Assembly: GCF_010093305.1 (NCBI RefSeq)
Contig: NZ_PDWS01000017.1
Location: forward strand, 1-64,000
DNA from: Pseudoxanthomonas sacheonensis
GTDB taxonomy: Bacteria > Pseudomonadota > Gammaproteobacteria > Xanthomonadales > Xanthomonadaceae
Length of the DNA stretch: 64,000 bases
Reading direction: 5' to 3'
Shown: piece by piece, positions 9,166-17,413 of the stretch
Layout: each line of letters opens with the position of its first letter
How positions within the stretch are numbered: position 1 is the stretch's first letter
The notes under the pieces: model-generated
What the model saw: only the letters and a program-made list of their open reading frames with translations
The model's database searches: none
Told to the model about the DNA's origin: nothing
Program-made: the position numbers and the translations under genes

Positions 9166-9196
9166 AAAAAAAAGCCGGGCAATGCCCGGCTTTTTT
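9166..9196 (+). terminator. Intrinsic terminator after aqpZ
   Basis: A run of A, then stem GCCGGGC / GCCCGGC with a 3-base loop (9174-9190), followed by six T at 9191-9196. It begins about 20 bases after the aqpZ stop. The A and T runs make it potentially bidirectional. Confidence 0.9.
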
Positions 9197-9242
9197 GTGA
9201 CGCATGCATTATTTTGGCGCGAAAACCTGGGCTACTGTCGAA

Positions 9243-9314
9243 GTCCGATGGCGGGGAGCGCCATCGGACAGGAGCATGACCGCCGCAGGCCCGGGTCCAT
9301 CCCGGCAAGCCTGC
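9243..9314 (+). other. Two consecutive strong hairpins before the 9379 gene
   Basis: Hairpin 1: perfect 11-base stem 9243-9253 / 9259-9269 with loop GGGAG. Hairpin 2: GCAGGC-CCGGG (9285-9295) pairs with CCCGG (9301-9305) and GCCTGC (9309-9314), with a CAA bulge. They lie between the aqpZ terminator and the gene at 9379, so they could form a structured leader or a small RNA. No known riboswitch class was recognised. Confidence 0.5.
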
Positions 9315-9378
9315 CGTGGGCCCAGGACAGTGAATCCATTATTCGTATGCCGCTACGGCCCTTCCAGGGGAATTAGTC

Positions 9379-9846
9379 ATGAAACCCGCTTATCTGTTTT
9401 TTTTGGTATTGCTGATGCTGCCGGGCGCAGCCCTGGCGCAACAGGCAAATTCTCGTTGTCCGCCGCTTCCAGCTAGCTCCGGCCTGCAATGGGAGGAGCG
9501 GGTCAACCCCGGTTTCCTCGCCTGCAAGGCACGCAACGAAGACGGCAGCAAGTCGATCAACCTGCTGCTGACCTCGCGCGACCCGGACCTGCGCCTGAGC
9601 AAGTCGCGCCGCGTTGAGTCGGGCGTATTCTCCGGCGAGTCCCTGCACTGGTACCTGCCCGACATCGCCGGACGCGACGAAACCTATCTCGCTTCGCGGC
9701 GCATCACCGTCGTGGAGCTGGGCAAAGACCAGTACGCCCAGATCTGGATCGATGCCCCATCGACACAGGACCTGGCCGAACTGCTGACGCTGACCGGACA
9801 ACTGGACGTGAGCGCCGGCACCGCTTATCTGGTGTCCGGCAACTGA
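9379..9846 (+). CDS. Exported protein of unknown function (155 aa)
   Basis: Signal peptide MKPAYLFFLVLLMLPGAALA with an AQQ cleavage region, then about 135 residues with two cysteines (near residues 27 and 49) that could form a disulfide. The rest is a mixed polar sequence with no recognised domain. It is probably periplasmic. The 5' region from the aqpZ terminator to this ATG holds two stable hairpins, which may affect its expression. It converges on the pirin gene that ends at 9881. No function can be assigned. Confidence 0.75.
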   Translation: MKPAYLFFLVLLMLPGAALAQQANSRCPPLPASSGLQWEERVNPGFLACKARNEDGSKSINLLLTSRDPDLRLSKSRRVESGVFSGESLHWYLPDIAGRDETYLASRRITVVELGKDQYAQIWIDAPSTQDLAELLTLTGQLDVSAGTAYLVSGN

Positions 9847-9880
9847 CGCTGGCCGGGGCGGGCGCAACTCGCCCCGGGAT

Positions 9881-10744
9881 TCAGAAGCGGCCTTCCTGGT
9901 AATCCACGAAGGCCTGCATCAGTTCCTGTTTGGTGTTCATGACGAACGGGCCATGGCGCATCACCGGCTCGCGCAGCGGCCGGCCCGCGACCACGATCAG
10001 GCGCGCATCTCCGCTGCCGGCGCGCAGCCGCAACAGATCGCCGCCGCCGAGCACCGCCATCTCGTGGGTCTCCAGCGCGCGCGCGTCTTCGCCCTCGCCC
10101 ACCGTCGCCGCGCCTTCGAACGCATAGGCGAACGCGTTATGGCCTTCGGGCAAGAGGTATTCCCAAGCCGTGCCCGCCTGCAGCGCGACATCCAGATACA
10201 CGGGATCGGTCGCCGGCTGCACGATCGGGCCGACCACATCGCCTACCCGGCCAGCGATGACCTTGACGCTGACGCCAGCGGCCGGGGTGGCCACGGGAAT
10301 GCGGTCCGGTGCGTATTCCTGGTACTTCGGGTCGGTCATCTTGTCGCGCGCGGGCAGATTCACCCACAGCTGGAAGCCGCGCATGCGGCCGGATTCCTGT
10401 TCCGGCATTTCCGAGTGCACCAAGCCGCGGCCGGCAGTCATCCACTGCACGCTGCCAGGAGTCAGCAGGCCTTCGTTGCCGTGGTTGTCCTTGTGGCGCA
10501 TACGCCCGTCCAGCATGTAGGTGACGGTTTCGAAACCGCGATGCGGATGGCTTGGGAAACCGGCCAGGTAGTCTTCGGCACGGTCGGTGCCGAACTCGTC
10601 CAGCAGCAGGAACGGGTCGAGCTCCGGCAAATCCGGACCGCCGATGACGCGGGTCAGTTTGACGCCGGCGCCGTCGGAAGTCGGGCGGCCGCGAATAACG
10701 CGGGCAACGCGGGCGGGATGGGATGAGGTGGCGACAGTGTTCAT
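9881..10744 (-). CDS. Pirin family protein (second)
   Basis: Bicupin pirin of 287 residues. Metal-site residues are visible in SHPHRGFETVTY (His66, His68), MRHKDNHGN and GRGLVHSEMP. It is closer to the YhhW/canonical pirin type than the 7277 copy and clearly diverged from it. The start is the ATG at 10744, preceded by AAAAGGAGCCGCT; the open frame extends 29 codons farther upstream without a good ribosome site. It neighbours the sad gene but is separated from it by a family C repeat. Substrate and role are unknown. Confidence 0.92.
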   Translation of the reverse strand: MNTVATSSHPARVARVIRGRPTSDGAGVKLTRVIGGPDLPELDPFLLLDEFGTDRAEDYLAGFPSHPHRGFETVTYMLDGRMRHKDNHGNEGLLTPGSVQWMTAGRGLVHSEMPEQESGRMRGFQLWVNLPARDKMTDPKYQEYAPDRIPVATPAAGVSVKVIAGRVGDVVGPIVQPATDPVYLDVALQAGTAWEYLLPEGHNAFAYAFEGAATVGEGEDARALETHEMAVLGGGDLLRLRAGSGDARLIVVAGRPLREPVMRHGPFVMNTKQELMQAFVDYQEGRF

Positions 10745-10835
10745 AGCGGCTCCTTTTCGATGCCCACAAAGATGGCACCGGCCTACCCCGTAAGGAATGC
10801 CGTAGAGCGGAACCCTTCGTTCCACCAGCAAGGTC

Positions 10836-10905
10836 TGTAGGAGCGGGCCCTGCCCGCGACAGGCTCTACCCGTGAACTCCGTCGCGGGCAGGGCCCGCTC
10901 CTACA
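10836..10905. repeat. Paired inverted repeat, family C
   Basis: TGTAGGAGCGGGCCCTGCCC and its reverse complement flank a short spacer between sad and the pirin gene. Other copies lie at 18802, 37388, 59496 and 60961, with a diverged form at 27029. Confidence 0.9.
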
Positions 10906-10910
10906 AAGCA

Positions 10911-12272
10911 TCAGGCGACGTAGACGGACTTGATGTTCATGAACTCATGGATGCCGTGCTCGGCCAGTTCGCGGCCGAAGCCGGAGCGCTTGGTGCCGCC
11001 GAACGGCAGACGTACATCGCTCTTCACGATCGCGTTGACGAAAGCCGCGCCGCATTGCAACTGCCGCGCGACGCGATTGCCGCGCTCGCGGTCGCCGGTC
11101 CATACGCTGCCGCCCAGGCCGAAACTGGTGTCGTTGGCCACCTTGATCGCTTCGGCTTCGTCCTTGACTCGCAGGATGCTGGCCACGGGTCCGAACAGCT
11201 CTTCGTCGTAGGCCGGCATGCCCGGCGCCACGCCATCCAGGATCGACGCCGGATAGCCCGCGTGGGAGCCATCCGGTTCGCAGCCCAGTAGCGGCTTGGC
11301 GCCCTTGGCGATGCTCGCCTGCACCTGCTTGTGCAGCTCGTCGCGCAGATCCTGGCGGGCCATCGGCCCGAGCGTAGTCGATTCGTCGTTGGGATCGCCC
11401 AGCTTCAATCTGGAAGCCGCCTCGACGAAGCGCTGCACGAAGGCGTCGGCGATGGCCTCCACCACGATGAAGCGCTTGGCCGCGATGCAGGTCTGGCCCA
11501 CGTTGCCGAAGCGCGAAGCCACCGCGCTGGCCACCGTCTTGTCCAGATCCGAGTCTTCCAGCACCACGAAGGCGTCGCTGCCGCCGAGTTCCATCACGCA
11601 CTTCTTCAGCTGGTCGCCGGCGTTGGCGGCGATCGACCGCCCTGCCCGTTCGCTGCCGGTCAAGGTCACCGCGGCTATGCGCTTGTCGCGCAGCACTTCG
11701 GCGGCCTGGTCGTTGTCGATATGCAGCGCTGCGAACACGCCGGGCGGAATGCCGGCATCGCGCAGCGTCTCGGCGATGATGTCCGCGCAACGCGGCACGT
11801 TGCTGGCGTGCTTGAGCACCGCCACATTGCCCGCCATCAACGCGGGGGCGAGGAAGCGGAACACCTGCCAGATCGGGAAGTTCCACGGCATCACCGCCAG
11901 CACGCAGCCGATGGGCTCGAAACGCACGTAGCTATTGCTGGCTTCGGTGGCGATGGGCTGGTCTTGCAGGTATTCGGCCGCATGCTCTGCGTAGTAGTCG
12001 CAAGCGTCGGCGCACTTGTCCACTTCGGCCAAGGCCTCTTTGCGCAGCTTGCCCATCTCGGCGGTCATGATCTTCTGGATATCGTCGCGGCGGCTGCGCA
12101 GCTGCGCGCCCACCTTGCGCAGCAGCTCGCCGCGTTCGGCCAATGGTCGCGCGGACCATTGCGGGAACGCCGAGGCGGAAGCGGCCAGGATCGCCTCGAC
12201 AGCGGCGGCGTCCATGAGCTCAAGCGTGTATTCGACCTTGCCGGTCGCGGGATTGACGGTTTCGACGGTCAT
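10911..12272 (-). CDS. sad: NAD(P)-dependent succinate-semialdehyde dehydrogenase (Sad type)
   Basis: Oxidises succinate semialdehyde to succinate, the last step of putrescine/GABA breakdown before the TCA cycle. At 453 residues it is the short Sad (YneI) type rather than GabD. Catalytic Cys262 lies in GQTCIAAKRF and the general-base Glu228 in MELGGSDAF; MPWNFPIWQV is the cofactor-site block. It is the last gene of the minus-strand polyamine run, 280 bases downstream of potI with the repeat at 12361-12510 between them, so it may have its own promoter. Confidence 0.9.
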   Translation of the reverse strand: MTVETVNPATGKVEYTLELMDAAAVEAILAASASAFPQWSARPLAERGELLRKVGAQLRSRRDDIQKIMTAEMGKLRKEALAEVDKCADACDYYAEHAAEYLQDQPIATEASNSYVRFEPIGCVLAVMPWNFPIWQVFRFLAPALMAGNVAVLKHASNVPRCADIIAETLRDAGIPPGVFAALHIDNDQAAEVLRDKRIAAVTLTGSERAGRSIAANAGDQLKKCVMELGGSDAFVVLEDSDLDKTVASAVASRFGNVGQTCIAAKRFIVVEAIADAFVQRFVEAASRLKLGDPNDESTTLGPMARQDLRDELHKQVQASIAKGAKPLLGCEPDGSHAGYPASILDGVAPGMPAYDEELFGPVASILRVKDEAEAIKVANDTSFGLGGSVWTGDRERGNRVARQLQCGAAFVNAIVKSDVRLPFGGTKRSGFGRELAEHGIHEFMNIKSVYVA

Positions 12273-12360
12273 GATGATCTTCGTGGAAGTTGCCGGGAAT
12301 GACTTGGAAGTTGCCGGGGAGGAATATTGCCAGCCGGTGGGTTAGCTGGCCGTAGTGGCC

Positions 12361-12510
12361 TCCCCCTTTGAAAAAGGGGGATCGAGGGGGATTTGCTCTT
12401 GCTCTTTGCCCTCGGCGGCTCGGTGAAGATCAAGATCAAGATCAAGATCAAAAGCAAATCCCCCGTAACCCCCTTTGTCAAAGGGGGCAAAAGCAAAAGC
12501 AAAAGCAAAA
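12361..12510. repeat. Inverted repeat with internal hexamer tracts (family F)
   Basis: CCCCCTTTGAAAAAGGGGG at the left and CCCCCTTTGTCAAAGGGGG at the right form hairpins, with GGGGGATTTGC / GCAAATCCCCC pairing between the halves. Inside are four tandem AAGATC units (12426-12449). After the right arm come four tandem GCAAAA units (12487-12510). The stretch 12273-12552 holds nothing else that I recognise; open frames rich in Lys-Ile or Lys-Ser here are translation of the repeat. Confidence 0.85.
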
Positions 12511-12552
12511 GCAAAAAAGCAACGGCAACGGCAAGCCAGAGCTGCGGGAGCC

Positions 12553-13395
12553 TCAGCCGTTATCCTGCAACGCCAGCTGCATGTCGCGCTGACGCCGCTT
12601 TTCTTCGCGGTTCATCAGGTACCAACCGATGAAAGCGGCGACCGACACCACCACGATCATGATCGTGGCCAGCGCATTGACCTGCGGGTTGAGCCCGCGC
12701 CGCGCCGAGGAGAACACCACCATCGGCAAGGTGGTGGAACTGGGCCCTGACACGAAGCTCGCCACCACCACATCGTCCAGCGACAAGGTGAAGGCCAGCA
12801 GCCAGCCCGAAACGATGGCCGGAGCGATGATCGGCAGCGTGATCAGGAAGAACACCTTGACCCGGTTCGCACCCAGATCCATCGCCGCCTCTTCCAGCGA
12901 TTTGTCCAATTCGGCCATGCGCGAGGAAAGCACCACGGTGACGAAGGCGAGCGTGAAGGTCACATGCGCGATCCAGATCGACAGGATGCCGCGCGGAGCG
13001 AGTCCCACCAGGTTGCCCAGCGACATGAACATCATCAGGATGGACAGGCCCAGGATCACTTCCGGCATCACCAGCGGCGCAGTGATCAGCGCGCCGAACA
13101 GGGTCTTGCCGGGGAAACGCCGCATGCGCGTCATCACCAGCGCGGCCAAGGTGCCCAGGATCACCGCGGCGGTGGCGGTGAAGAAGGCGATCTTGATGCT
13201 GATCCAGGCCGCGCCCAGCATCTGGTCGTTCTCCAGCAGCTTTCCGTACCACTTCAGCGAGAAGCCCGACCACACCGTGGCCAGCTTGTTTTCATTGAAC
13301 GAATAGAACATCAACACCAGGATCGGCACGTACAGGAAGCCGAATCCCAGCGCCAGGATCAGCCAGGTCGGCCAGCGCTTGGCGAGGTTGCTCAT
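12553..13395 (-). CDS. potI: Putrescine ABC transporter permease PotI
   Basis: One of two membrane permeases of the PotFGHI putrescine importer, 280 residues with six membrane segments. The cytoplasmic EAA loop that docks on the ATPase is LEEAAMDLGANRVKVFFLI. ATG at 13395 overlaps the potH stop by four bases (ATGA), indicating translational coupling. It is the last pot gene. A much longer open frame to 13770 is a potH shadow. Confidence 0.93.
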   Translation of the reverse strand: MSNLAKRWPTWLILALGFGFLYVPILVLMFYSFNENKLATVWSGFSLKWYGKLLENDQMLGAAWISIKIAFFTATAAVILGTLAALVMTRMRRFPGKTLFGALITAPLVMPEVILGLSILMMFMSLGNLVGLAPRGILSIWIAHVTFTLAFVTVVLSSRMAELDKSLEEAAMDLGANRVKVFFLITLPIIAPAIVSGWLLAFTLSLDDVVVASFVSGPSSTTLPMVVFSSARRGLNPQVNALATIMIVVVSVAAFIGWYLMNREEKRRQRDMQLALQDNG

Positions 13396-14300
13396 GTCAG
13401 CCTCCCTTCGATTTCGCTCTGCTGCACGCGGTTGAAGATCAGGATCGGGATCAGCAGCAGTCCCAGCATCACGATGGCCACGGCCGAAGCGGTGGGCCAG
13501 TCGCGGTTGTTGAAGAACTCGTTCCACAGCACGCGCCCGATCATCAAGGTGTCCGGGCCGCCCAGCAATTCCGGAATCACGAACTCGCCCACCGCCGGAA
13601 TCATCACCAGCATGCAGCCGGCGATGATGCCGGCCTTGGACAGCGGCAGCGTGATCTTGAAGAACGCCTTCCACGGCTTGGCGCCCAGGTCGTAGGCCGC
13701 CTCCAGCAGCCGATGGTCGTGCTTGACCAGATTGGTATAGAGCGGCAGCACCATGAAAGGCAGATAGCAATAGACGATGCCGATGTAGGCGGCGGTGGGC
13801 GTATTGGAGATCTGCAGGGGTTCGCTGATCAGGTGCAGCTTCATCAGCAGATTATTGAGCAGGCCATTGGGCTTGAGGATGCCGATCCAGGCGTAGACGC
13901 GGATCAGGAACGAAGTCCACGAAGGCAGGATCACCAGCATCATGGCGATGTTGCGCGCCGAGGGCGGAAGCCGCGCGATGACGTAGGCCATCGGATAGCC
14001 GATCAGCAACGCCAGGAAGGTGGAGATGGCGGCGATCTTGATGGAGCTCAGATAGGCCTGCACGTATTGCGAATCGGTGAACAGGCCTATGTAGTTGCTG
14101 AGGTTCAATTTCAGCGACAGCGCATTGTCCACGTACTCCAGCACCGGCGTGTACGGCGGCATGGCGATGGCGAGCCTGGAGAACGAGATCTTCAGCACGA
14201 TCAGGAACGGGATGGCGAAAAATACCAATAGCCACAGATACGGGACCGAGATCACCGCCCAGCGCGGATGCGGAAACACCTTCTTCAGAATGGCGTTCAT
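13392..14300 (-). CDS. potH: Putrescine ABC transporter permease PotH
   Basis: Partner permease of PotI, 302 residues, six membrane segments, with the EAA loop LLEAAYDLGAKPWKAFFKI. It overlaps potG upstream and potI downstream by ATGA in both cases, so the three are certainly one transcript and translationally coupled. The N terminus begins MNAILKKVFPHPRW before the first membrane segment. Assignment to putrescine rather than spermidine rests on the neighbouring catabolic genes and on PotF similarity. Confidence 0.93.
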   Translation of the reverse strand: MNAILKKVFPHPRWAVISVPYLWLLVFFAIPFLIVLKISFSRLAIAMPPYTPVLEYVDNALSLKLNLSNYIGLFTDSQYVQAYLSSIKIAAISTFLALLIGYPMAYVIARLPPSARNIAMMLVILPSWTSFLIRVYAWIGILKPNGLLNNLLMKLHLISEPLQISNTPTAAYIGIVYCYLPFMVLPLYTNLVKHDHRLLEAAYDLGAKPWKAFFKITLPLSKAGIIAGCMLVMIPAVGEFVIPELLGGPDTLMIGRVLWNEFFNNRDWPTASAVAIVMLGLLLIPILIFNRVQQSEIEGRLT

Positions 14301-15439
14301 GAGGTCAGCACCACGCCTTCGTTGTCGCCCCACGACACCCAGACCTCGTCGCCCCAGGTCATTCCTTCGCTGGCCCAGCGCTGCTGGTTGGCGAAGTTGG
14401 CCATGAACTTGTAGCCGCTGGGCAGGCGTACGTGGAATACGGAATGGCTGCCGAAATAAGCGATGTCCTCGATCTTGCCGCGCGCCTTGTTGTAGCGCTG
14501 GTCGGGCTCTTCCTTGCTGATCGACACCTTCTCGGGCCGCACGCCGAACGAGACTTCCTGCCCCTCGTAGCCCGAAATGCCGTGGCCCACATAGATGGCA
14601 GTATCCAGCGAAGGCGACAGGATGGTCACGTAGTCGGCCATGTCCTCGTCCACCTTGCCCTGGAACATGTTCACCGAACCGATGAATTCGGCGGCGAAGC
14701 GGCTGGTCGGCGATTCGTAGATTTCGTCGGGCGTACCGACCTGGCGGATGCGGCCCGAGTCCATCAGGGCGATGCGCGTGGCCATGGTCATGGCTTCTTC
14801 CTGGTCGTGCGTCACCATCACGCAGGTGACGCCTGAGGTCTCGATGATGTTGACCAACTCCAACTGCATCTGCGAGCGCAGCTTCTTGTCCAACGCGCCC
14901 ATCGGCTCGTCCAGCAGCAGCAGCTTGGGTCCCTTGGCCAGCGAACGCGCCAGCGCCACGCGCTGCTGCTGCCCGCCGGACAGCTGGTGCGGCTTGCGCT
15001 TTGCCAGTTTTCCCAACTGCACCAGCGCAAGCATTTCGTCGACGCGTTTCTTGATCGCGTCTTTCGACAACCCGTCCTGCTTCAGGCCGAAGGCGATGTT
15101 CTGCTCCACGGTCATGTGCGGAAACAGCGCATAGGACTGGAACATCATGTTGATGGGGCGTTCGTACGGCGGCAGGTCGTTCATGATCTGCCCGTCCAGG
15201 TAGATCTTGCCCGAGGTGGGTTTCTCGAAACCGCCCAGGCAGCGCAGCAAGGTGGATTTTCCGCAACCCGATCCGCCCAGCAGCGCGAAGATCTCGCCCT
15301 TGCGGATGCTCAGGTCGGTATCCTCGACCGCGACGAAACCATCGAACTCCTTGCGCACATCGACGATCCGCAGATAGTCCTCCACGGCTTTGGCATTACC
15401 GGCCGTGTTCTTGGCTCCGTTCAACTGTTCGATTGCCAT
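14297..15439 (-). CDS. potG: Putrescine ABC transporter ATPase PotG
   Basis: ATP-binding subunit that drives putrescine import, 380 residues. Walker A GGSGCGKST at 55-63, Q-loop MFQSYALFPHM, signature LSGGQQQRVA, Walker B LLLLDEP and switch histidine VTHDQEEAM are all present. A C-terminal TOBE domain follows, typical of the PotA/PotG group. The gene begins 31 bases after the DJ-1/PfpI gene, which separates it from potF, and overlaps potH by four bases. Confidence 0.95.
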   Translation of the reverse strand: MAIEQLNGAKNTAGNAKAVEDYLRIVDVRKEFDGFVAVEDTDLSIRKGEIFALLGGSGCGKSTLLRCLGGFEKPTSGKIYLDGQIMNDLPPYERPINMMFQSYALFPHMTVEQNIAFGLKQDGLSKDAIKKRVDEMLALVQLGKLAKRKPHQLSGGQQQRVALARSLAKGPKLLLLDEPMGALDKKLRSQMQLELVNIIETSGVTCVMVTHDQEEAMTMATRIALMDSGRIRQVGTPDEIYESPTSRFAAEFIGSVNMFQGKVDEDMADYVTILSPSLDTAIYVGHGISGYEGQEVSFGVRPEKVSISKEEPDQRYNKARGKIEDIAYFGSHSVFHVRLPSGYKFMANFANQQRWASEGMTWGDEVWVSWGDNEGVVLTS

Positions 15440-15470
15440 CTTTGCCCCCAGAATGTCCTACGCAAAAAGA

Positions 15471-16103
15471 TCAAGCCGACCGTCGAATCTGCTCCGACCT
15501 GGGCGAATTGGTCGCCGGAACGATATTTCCCATGGCGCGAGCGACGTACTCCTCTTTCTCGCCGACCGGGGCGACGTAATGAAGCGCATTTCTTGCGGCC
15601 TCCTCGCCCTCCAGACGCGCGATGATCCAACCCGCAAGGTATTGCGATGCAAGACAGCCGCCGGCTGTCGCCACATTCCCTTGTGCGTAGAACGGCCGAT
15701 CGATGACCTCGATGCCCGCCTCCTGCACCCAGGGCTTGGTGATGAGATCCGTGCAAGCGGGAACGCCGCCAAGCAGGCCGAGCTTGGCCAGGATAAGCGT
15801 GCCCGAGCATTGGGCGCCGATCAGCTGACGCACCGGATCCAGCTTTAGCCTGGCCATCAGCTCCGGGGTACCGACGATTTCCCGGGTTTGCATGCCGCTA
15901 CCGATAATGACGGCGTCCGCTGCGCAGGCCTCTTCCAGACTCGATTGCGCATGCACGGTCACGCCGTTCATCGAAGTGACCGACGCTGCCGGGCACGACA
16001 GCGTCACTCGCCAGCCGGGCGTCTTGACGCGATTGAGTATGCCCAATGCGATCAACGAATCGAGCTCATTGAATCCTTCGAAGGTGAGGATCGCTATGTG
16101 CAT
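15471..16103 (-). CDS. DJ-1/PfpI family protein inside the pot operon
   Basis: A class I glutamine-amidotransferase-like fold of 210 residues. The nucleophile-elbow cysteine is Cys99 in GAQCSGTLIL, and an early acidic residue (FNELDS) fits the family's Glu/Asp partner. Members include deglycase/chaperone-like proteins, isonitrile hydratases and the amidase domain of AraC-type regulators; no DNA-binding domain is present here. It lies between potF and potG on the same strand (79 and 31 bases away), although these transporter genes are normally adjacent. A role in polyamine metabolism or in handling reactive aldehydes made by it is plausible but inferred. Confidence 0.85.
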   Translation of the reverse strand: MHIAILTFEGFNELDSLIALGILNRVKTPGWRVTLSCPAASVTSMNGVTVHAQSSLEEACAADAVIIGSGMQTREIVGTPELMARLKLDPVRQLIGAQCSGTLILAKLGLLGGVPACTDLITKPWVQEAGIEVIDRPFYAQGNVATAGGCLASQYLAGWIIARLEGEEAARNALHYVAPVGEKEEYVARAMGNIVPATNSPRSEQIRRSA

Positions 16104-16147
16104 GGCGGGTTCTTTCGGATGATGGCTGATTCGCGCCCAGAACGAAT

Positions 16148-16173
16148 CGGGGCAGGCGTGACCGCCTGCCCCG
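16148..16173 (-). promoter_or_regulatory. 11-bp hairpin just after potF
   Basis: CGGGGCAGGCG (16148-16158) pairs perfectly with 16163-16173 around a 4-base loop. In the minus-strand transcript it begins about 9 bases after the potF stop. No T-run follows, so it is more likely a 3'-end stabiliser or attenuator that raises potF mRNA over the downstream genes than a full terminator. Confidence 0.65.
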
Positions 16174-16182
16174 TTCTCGCGT

Positions 16183-17304
16183 TTACTTGCCGGTCTTCAA
16201 TTCCGTCCAGATCCGCGTATACAGCTTGTCGACTTCCGGCGGAATGATCGCGAAGGTGAACAGCTTCGCCTCGACCTCCGGCGGCGGATACACCGTCGGG
16301 TCGTCAGTGATGCTCTTTTCCATCAGCTCCTTGGCCTTGGGAACCGCGTTGGGATAGCTGATGAAGTTGGAGTTGTTTGCCATCACCTGCGGGTCCAGCA
16401 GATTGTTGATGTAGGCGTAGGCCTCGTCCACGTGCTTGGCGTCTTTGGGGATGGCCAGCATGTCGAACCACTGCGGCGCGCCTTCCTTCGGAATGGCATA
16501 GGCGATGTTGACGCCGTTGCCGGCCTCGGCGGCGCGGTCGCGCGCCTGGATGATGTCGCCCGACCAGCCCACCACCAGGCAGATATCGCCGTTGGCCAGG
16601 GCGTCGATGTACTGCGAGGAATGGAAATTGGTGATGTAGGGGCGGATGCTTTTCAGCAATGCGGCCGCCTTGTTGATGACCGCCGGATCGGTGCTGTTGG
16701 GGTCTTCGCCCAGGTAGTTGAGGGTGATCGGAATCAGTTCGGACGGCGTGTCCAGGACGGTGACGCCGCAGGCCTTGAGCTTGGAGATGTTCTCCGGCTT
16801 GAACACGATGTCCAGGCTGTTGGTCAGGTCGGTGTTGCCGAACGCGGCCTTGACCTTGTCCACGTTGTAGCCGATGCCGGTGGTGCCCCACATGTACGGG
16901 ATTGCGTATTTGTTGCCTGGATCCTGCGACTCCAATTTCTTCATTATCGCCGGATCGAGATTGGCGTAGTTGGGGATCTTGGATTTGTCCAGCGGCAGGA
17001 ACACGCCGGCCTGGATCTGGCGCCCCAGGAAGTTCATCGTCGGCACCACCACGTCGTAGCCGCTGGAACCGGCCAGCAGCTTGGTCTCCAGCACTTCGTT
17101 GCTGTCGAACACGTCGTAGGTGACCTTGATGCCGGTCTTCTTCTCGAAGTTGGCGTTGGTGTCCTCGGCGATGTAGTCGGACCAGTTGTAGACGTTGACG
17201 CTCTTGTCGCCGTCGGCGGCGGTAGCGGCCTTGTCGCCGCCCTTGTCGCCGCATGCGGCAAGCACGCACACGGCGATCATTGCACCCAGCATTCGCAGTT
17301 TCAT
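16183..17304 (-). CDS. potF: Putrescine-binding lipoprotein PotF
   Basis: Periplasmic solute-binding component of the putrescine importer, 373 residues. The N terminus MKLRMLGAMIAVCVLAAC is a lipoprotein signal, so the mature protein is probably anchored rather than soluble. VNVYNWSDYIAEDT is the characteristic start of PotD/PotF mature domains; SYPNAVPKAKELM is a conserved C-terminal block. It lies upstream of the DJ-1 and potGHI genes and downstream of the transaminase. The hairpin after its stop would allow higher expression of the binding protein than of the permeases. Confidence 0.95.
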   Translation of the reverse strand: MKLRMLGAMIAVCVLAACGDKGGDKAATAADGDKSVNVYNWSDYIAEDTNANFEKKTGIKVTYDVFDSNEVLETKLLAGSSGYDVVVPTMNFLGRQIQAGVFLPLDKSKIPNYANLDPAIMKKLESQDPGNKYAIPYMWGTTGIGYNVDKVKAAFGNTDLTNSLDIVFKPENISKLKACGVTVLDTPSELIPITLNYLGEDPNSTDPAVINKAAALLKSIRPYITNFHSSQYIDALANGDICLVVGWSGDIIQARDRAAEAGNGVNIAYAIPKEGAPQWFDMLAIPKDAKHVDEAYAYINNLLDPQVMANNSNFISYPNAVPKAKELMEKSITDDPTVYPPPEVEAKLFTFAIIPPEVDKLYTRIWTELKTGK

Positions 17305-17413
17305 CGCACTCTCCAGATGGCCCGCAGGGGCTGATTGTTGGCATCCGCGCTCCGCGGCATCGCGAAGCGCCCGTTGTTCCCTTCCCGTTCAAAGCATAGT
17401 TGCAAAAACCCAG

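Noticed and set aside
12426..12510. Possible CRISPR array
   Set aside because: The direct units are six-base tandem tracts without spacers, and no cas gene is in the window.
12368..12632. Frames encoding Lys-Ile and Lys-Ser repeats
   Set aside because: They are translation of the AAGATC and GCAAAA tracts of the repeat and lack ribosome sites.
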